DNA from: Cyclina sinensis
Taxonomy: Eukaryota > Mollusca > Bivalvia > Venerida > Veneridae
Direction of reading: 5' to 3'
NCBI GenBank assembly: GCA_012932295.1
Contig: JAAONU010000018.1
Coordinates: 1,668,206-1,732,205 of the forward strand
Length of the DNA: 64,000 nt
A program made the position numbers and the translations under genes. Below are positions 58,550 to 64,000 of the stretch, in pieces (the stretch's first letter is position 1; every line of letters begins with the position of its first letter). The notes beneath the pieces were generated by a model, which saw nothing but the letters and a program-made list of their open reading frames with translations, was not told the DNA's origin and did no database searches.

Positions 58550-60105
58550 GTGTACAAAATCTTGACATTGCATCATCTTAGGTGACCTTGACCTCTGACC
58601 CGTCGACCTGGTTCATTTGCATGACACGAAGTCTCATGATGAACATTTGTGCCCAAAAAAAATCAGTTCATGTTATTTGAACATTTTAATACTTTTATCT
58701 GATCTTTGACCTCTTGTGACGTTGACCTTCATTTTGCGCAGGACAACTCAACTCACTATGGAGAACATTTGTTATAACTTATATAAAAATCCATCCATGT
58801 ATAAAGAAATATACTCACAAATGAATGTTTTAATTTGTTATTTGACCTTTGACCCTGAAGTAAGACCTTGGCCTTTACAACAGACGCTGATTTTTTCGTG
58901 CGACACTCCGCCTCACTATGGAGAACATTTGACCCAAGTTATATTAAAATCCCGCCACGCATGTAGAAGGTATGCTTCGGACACGGGTACTGAGCTGACC
59001 CTCCAAGTGTGACCTTGACCTTTGAGCGGCGGACCTGGGTTTTGCGTGTGACACACCATCCCATCATCATGAACATTTGTATCAAAGTATCTTGTAATCT
59101 TTCAAAGAATAAGCAATATATAGACAGGACAAATCTAGACAGACACAGACTGACGGACGCACATACATCAAACCACAAAAAGTGAAAAGAAGCGACTAAG
59201 TCTACCTCATCACAAGGGGGCTCAACAATTTCAAAATCCTCTGACCACTAATAATAATACTTTAAAGCATAAGCAAGATACAGCGCCAACAAACAAATTT
59301 TAATATTTTTACTTGACCTTTGACCTCTTGTGATCTTGACCTTCATTTTGCGCGAGACAACTCAACTTAACATGGAGAACATTTGTGCTAAGTTATAATA
59401 AAATCAATCCATGTATATAGAAGTTATACTCTCAAATGAATGTTTTATTTTGTTATTTGACCTTTGACCCCTAAATGTGACCTTTACCTTTGCCACAAAC
59501 GCTTTAATTTTTCAAATCCTCTGACTACGAAGCATAATACTTCAAAGCATATGCAAGATACAGCGCCAACAAACAAATTTAAATATTTTTATTTGACCTT
59601 TGACCTCTTGTGACCTTGACCTTGACCTTCATTTTGCGTGAGACAACTCAACTCAACATGGAGAACATTTGTGCTAAGTTATATTAAAATCCATCCATGT
59701 ATATAGAAGTTAAACTCACAAATGAATGTTTTATTTTGTTATTTGTCTTTTGACCCCTAAATGTGACATTGACGTTTGCCAAAGGCACTGGAATTTTTCG
59801 CGCGACACCCCGCCTCATTATGGAGAATATTTGTCCCAAGTTATATTAAAATCCCTCCATGCATGTAGAAGTTACGCTCCGGACACGCATTTTGCGCTGA
59901 CCCCCAAGTGTAACCTTGACCTTTGGGTTTTGTGTGCGACACACAACATAATCATGGTGAACATTTGTACCAAATCATTTTGTAATTCTTCAAAGAATGA
60001 GCAAGATATAAGGCGGACAAATCCGGACGGACGAACATACACCGAACTATACGCCAAAAGTGGCGACTAAGTCGAGCTCACCACAAGCGGGCTCGACAAA
60101 AATAG
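58550..60105 (+). repeat. Two-part 'tgacctttgacc' dispersed repeat
   Basis: Units of about 270-300 bp ('gacaactcaactcaacatgg', 'agaacatttgtgctaagtta', 'gtgacctttaccttt') recur near 58740, 59350 and 59640. Two terminal blocks with 'gacggacg..catac' and 'gcgactaagtc..cctcatcacaa' lie at about 59140-59225 and 60018-60102, so this is two adjacent, partly duplicated copies. Small open frames within are incidental. Confidence 0.7.
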
Positions 60106-62799
60106 AACATGAACATCATTCTTTGAGCTGTCAATTTTCTTGCAAATAAGGATATATTTAAGTTTCATATTTGACTTATATTAGATATTATTTCCGAACT
60201 GAACAAAACTATGATTACCTGTTGATAATGCATCAGACTAAAGTCTGCTATCATGAGTTAAATATTAATCCAGTTTTATTTAATAATGTGTCAAAACGTC
60301 GAAGCAAATCTTATCGCAATGCATGTGGAAAGTGATAAAACGTTGTTAAGTCCTCTGCATTACGTCGTGCGAGGTCCTTGAGATAGGCATACTTTTATCA
60401 AGAAAATAGTGATTACTTTATCTGTTGACAAATTTCGAACTGAGAGATATGGGTTTCATTATAACTCAATATACTACACCGGTTACAAGAAGCAAATAGT
60501 AAAGTCATGCCACGTACCCAGCAGGCCGCTCTAATTGTTCTAATGTAACTTCAGTAGATCCCTCAAACTGTGTTTTGTTCGACTGCAGTTAAAATATTAC
60601 TGGGCTGCTTTTTGGTGTCTATTCACAATGTGAGCTTGTGTAAGCTGTATGTGAATCATGGGAGATAACTATGCAGCCGTAGCTGATTTTACACGATAAG
60701 CGACGCTTGGCACTAACTGCACTAAAAAAATACCTCTGAGGCATCTCAGCGAAGAGAAAGAAAACGAGGCTAAGCAAAGCGGACCGTGGTCTGCTGGTGG
60801 ACGAGCTTTCCTGAGACACCAGAGGTTGAATTTTACTTTCACTGTTTGTCATTTATGAACTTGAACGTTTTCTGTCTCTTTTATTTTACGATAAAATTAT
60901 AAGCATTTGATAAAATTTGAAATAAATTGTTTCTGTGTTATTGTTCTTTTAGTTAATACATTTGCCTTATTACAAAAATGGCCAAATGTCAAAGTTCTAC
61001 GTTACTTTGTTATGGCTAGCTTTACTGATATCTACCTCTCTGTATATATGAGATATGTATCCTAGTATGGGCTACACACAAGCGTTTTGTTTTCAAAATT
61101 GAGCAAAGAATAAATGTTCCAAAAACGCGTAGCTGGAACGAACTGGTTTAATGTGCATTGAATCATACATGATTTGTTTTTCTTTATGTTCTGAAGCCCC
61201 TCCTGTGCTAAGAACCGGGTCAAAATTAACAATGTTAAAGAGACTTTTTCCTGATTCTACTTCAACTTCAACTTAGTACTGCCAAAAGTCAATACTGACT
61301 ATACTAGGCAGGCGCGTGTCAGGAACATTTAAGTCAAACTTGCTCAAGGCTTTGAGAGGATATGTCATTTAAAGCAATCGCGAACGACGGACGGCGGCCT
61401 TTCATAGATCCTAAAAGCTCACCCTGTGCAAAAGTACTCAGGTGGGCACGGAAAGCAATATAAAAAACTTTCAAAGTCTTGCTGATGTTGTCACGTTACA
61501 TTACTTTCCATCTAGCGGACTATCAGTTCATAATTTCAAAACGGGAATATATTTTGATGTCTTTGTGAGATCTTCATGAACCGATTACATGCTGTAAACG
61601 TATTATAATGTCCCTAAGAGGGCGTTAAATGTTTGTTAAGTATCGAAGTTATTGACATTTTTTAGTGAATTAGTTTACTTCCAAAATATTTCTGTTTTTA
61701 TATGGCAACTTTCTCTAAGAGAAATTACTAGTACAGGCTGTAAAAATATTAAACAGATCATGCCAGTAAAGGTACAGTCCTTTCATCCTTTTATAAAAAC
61801 CAATTGCAAAGTACTTTTCAAAATCAATATGCAATGAAAATAAATCATATTATCCTTCTCTTTCTCTGAAGTAACAATAATAATAGGCCCTGAAAAGGGG
61901 CTATGTAAAGTCAACAGCAAATGTGAGTTTTCATAAATTCTTTATCTGCTATAAAAGTCGAAAAGAAAACTGACAAATTAGTCTAAGGATGAGACATCTG
62001 GTTTAAAAAGGAAACTGGTCTTATTTGGGAAAAAGTAAATCGAAAAGTGCGATAGCTGTTTTTTTTCCACACATATCCATGTTTTTACACAAAAGCTACA
62101 AAGGCCGATTTCCTTATAATCCATGTTGAAGGTGCTTGCAATCTATATCTTAGCCATTTACAGTGTACACTGTTATTTAAATGTTTCTGTTAGTTTTCTC
62201 TCATAAGTAAATCTGTCTGTTTTTCACTAAGAAGATACGTACAAAACTCATTCTCTCCCTTCCCTAAGAAACAGTGAAGTTGAAACAGTTCAATCGCTTC
62301 AGCGACATCATCTCCATCAGGTGCCCTGAACCTAGGTATGCACTTCAATAGTAAGACATAAATATCGGTAACACCGATAGATGTTCCGCCAAAGCCGCAT
62401 TGAGACGGCTAGAAAACACTGCCATGTAAAAAGTGAAAAGAAATTAAAAATGTGTCCACTGGACACAGTTATCCCCACCTTGTGCCTTTGTCAGAAAGAA
62501 AAAGCACGTATCTGCAACAGCCTACAAAACTTTCATATTGCAACAAACAGCTGTGTAGGTTTCTAGGAGAACTAGATCGGTGTTCATTTGAACACTTGTG
62601 TCTCCCTTGGGTACTCTGTTAGAACAACTAAAAATGTAAAACAAGAGCCTGCTGGAAAAGACAGCATGCTAGTCCAAGTACAACAAGACCTGTCCACAGA
62701 CAGTATGCTCCACTTTTCTCAGTGCTGGATAATTAATTATAAGCCAAGTTAAACAAGCAGCCCAAGTGAAAAAAAATTGAGTGGGGGAGAGCAAGTACC
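60106..62799. other. Intergenic sequence, no gene seen
   Basis: AT-rich. A fragment 'acgacggacggcggcctttc...gctcaccctgtgcaaaagtact' near 61383-61440 is the tail of the 'cgctcacctgag' repeat family. No coding feature is supported. Confidence 0.4.
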
Positions 62800-63185
62800 T
62801 AGTCATAGAGTCAAGTACTTATGTATTTAAAAAAATTGGGCCCGGGGGTTTGAGGGGGGGGGGGGGGAGTGGGATTTGGGATGGAAAGTTAAGTACCTAT
62901 GCATAAAAAAAATCGGACCGGGGGGGGGGGTGTTGGGGTTGGGGGGATGGAGAGTCAAAAAATCGGACCGGGGGGACTGGTAGTGGGTGGTGCTGGGGGG
63001 AGGTTTGAGGGTGGATGGGGAGTCAAGTAACTATGTATTAAAAAAATAGGGCTTGAGGAGGGGGGGGATTGGGCTTGAGGGTGGATGTGGAGTCAAGTAC
63101 CTATGTATTAAAAAAAATCAGGCCCCGGGGGGTTATGTGGGCAGTCCCCATGCAGAGGGGAGGGGGGCAGAGAAAGGGGGGAGTA
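62800..63185 (+). repeat. G-rich tandem block (about 5 units of 60-90 bp)
   Basis: Unit core 'agtcaagtacctatgtatta', then an A-run, then GGGCCCGGGGG-like sequence with long G-runs (for example 62845-62868). Plus-strand G-runs are dense enough for G-quadruplexes. Confidence 0.75.
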
Positions 63186-63229
63186 CTTACCCATCTCATG
63201 TCAGTTAATATTTTATTTCTAAGCTTGAT

Positions 63230-63930
63230 AATATTTTATTTCTAGGCTTATAGGCGTCTAGTCTTTCCTATATATAAGTATAACCAAAATCAAGTGACCC
63301 CTAAGGGTGGGGCTAACTAGGACATGGGTACCAACAATCTTTGCAGGGGTCTTGCTGTTGATCAAGTATTCCAAGTTTGAATGGAATATCTTTGACACTT
63401 TTTTAGAAATGGACATTAACAAAAAGGTTAACCAAGAAATTTTAAGTTGTAAAAGGGGAATAACATTGCAAAAAATAAATTTGAGGATTATTTGCCCTTG
63501 AGAAATGGTGTTGTCTTAAGTGATAAAATTGTAAACATTACAATTGGAAAGTTTGATGAAGAAATATTAAGAAATGGCATAGTTATAGATTTTGGTATCA
63601 TCACGACCCTGTTGTCGTAAGCAATATAATTTGAAAGTTTGATGACGAAATGTTAAGAAATGGCAAAGTTATTGCCAACGTTAAGATTTCATGACAAAAT
63701 CCAAGTACAAAAAGGTGCATAACTCTGTCAAATGTGACCTTGACCTAAAGATTTTGGCATCATCCCGACCTTGTTGTCATAAGCAATACAATTTGAAAGT
63801 TTGATAAGGAATTGTTAAGAAATGGCAAAGTTATAGCCAACGTTAAGTTTTCGTGACGGACCGACGGACCTACGGACACAGTAATCCCTATGTATCGCCG
63901 TTTCTTTGAAAGGGCGACACAATAAAACCA
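63230..63930 (+). repeat. Dispersed repeat ending in GACGGACCGACGG
   Basis: Tandem units with 'gtttgatgaagaaatattaa', 'gaaatggcaaagttat' and 'ttggcatcatcccgacc' (63540-63845), then 'gacggaccgacggac' and 'cgccgtttctttgaaagggc'. Same general class as the other 'tgaccttgacc' repeats. Confidence 0.65.
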
Positions 63931-64000
63931 GTGTTACATCTAAGGCGCGCTATTGCGTGATAATAGACCGTGCTATGTACAAAGTCCAATACTGGATATG

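Overview
The window is eukaryotic nuclear DNA, most likely from a bivalve mollusc. It is AT-rich, has spliced genes with GT/AG introns, and is full of repeat families that I recognise from bivalve genomes: the 'aagagggccat...cgctcacctgag' family, the 'tgaccttgacctttgacc ... gacggacgg' family, and a tRNA-derived SINE. The clade call rests on recall of these repeats plus the sacsin gene structure, not on a database search. There is no bacterial operon, rRNA gene or CRISPR array.

One clear host gene occupies the centre on the minus strand: a sacsin (SACS) orthologue. By joining matching splice sites I built seven coding exons between 43089 and 19855 that read as one uninterrupted protein of about 4432 residues. 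It has three GHKL/Hsp90-type ATPase repeats, a DnaJ domain with an intact HPD motif, and a C-terminal HEPN domain. One exon is 11.1 kb, recalling the giant exon of vertebrate SACS. A ubiquitin-like N-terminus is not seen. A gene-free stretch of about 4.3 kb (15.5-19.85 kb) follows the stop codon and may be its 3' UTR; it holds six copies of a hairpin whose stem is kept by paired changes while its internal loop stays nearly constant.

Left flank (1-15 kb): a 1.9 kb non-autonomous element flanked by TTAA with 16-bp terminal inverted repeats (159-2052); a SINE (about 3470-3731); a foldback repeat (4731-5655) with a second copy 41.8 kb away; and the most notable mobile element, a 5177-bp DNA transposon (9171-14347). 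It has imperfect 29-bp inverted ends, a 4-bp AACT target duplication, inner copies of its end motif, and a decayed coding region that joins a cysteine-protease-like domain, an acidic domain of 24 nine-residue repeats, and a transposase-like protein with a Cys cluster and a D-N-x-x-Q-N core. It inserted into a 64-bp tandem array whose other units preserve the empty site.

Right flank (43-64 kb): no gene recognised. It holds dispersed repeats, long hairpins with GC-rich centres, a short inverted-repeat element flanked by TAAAT, a 3-kb array of 35-bp units that lacks stop codons over long stretches in several frames, a two-part repeat block rich in nuclear-receptor-like half sites, and a G-rich tandem block with quadruplex potential.
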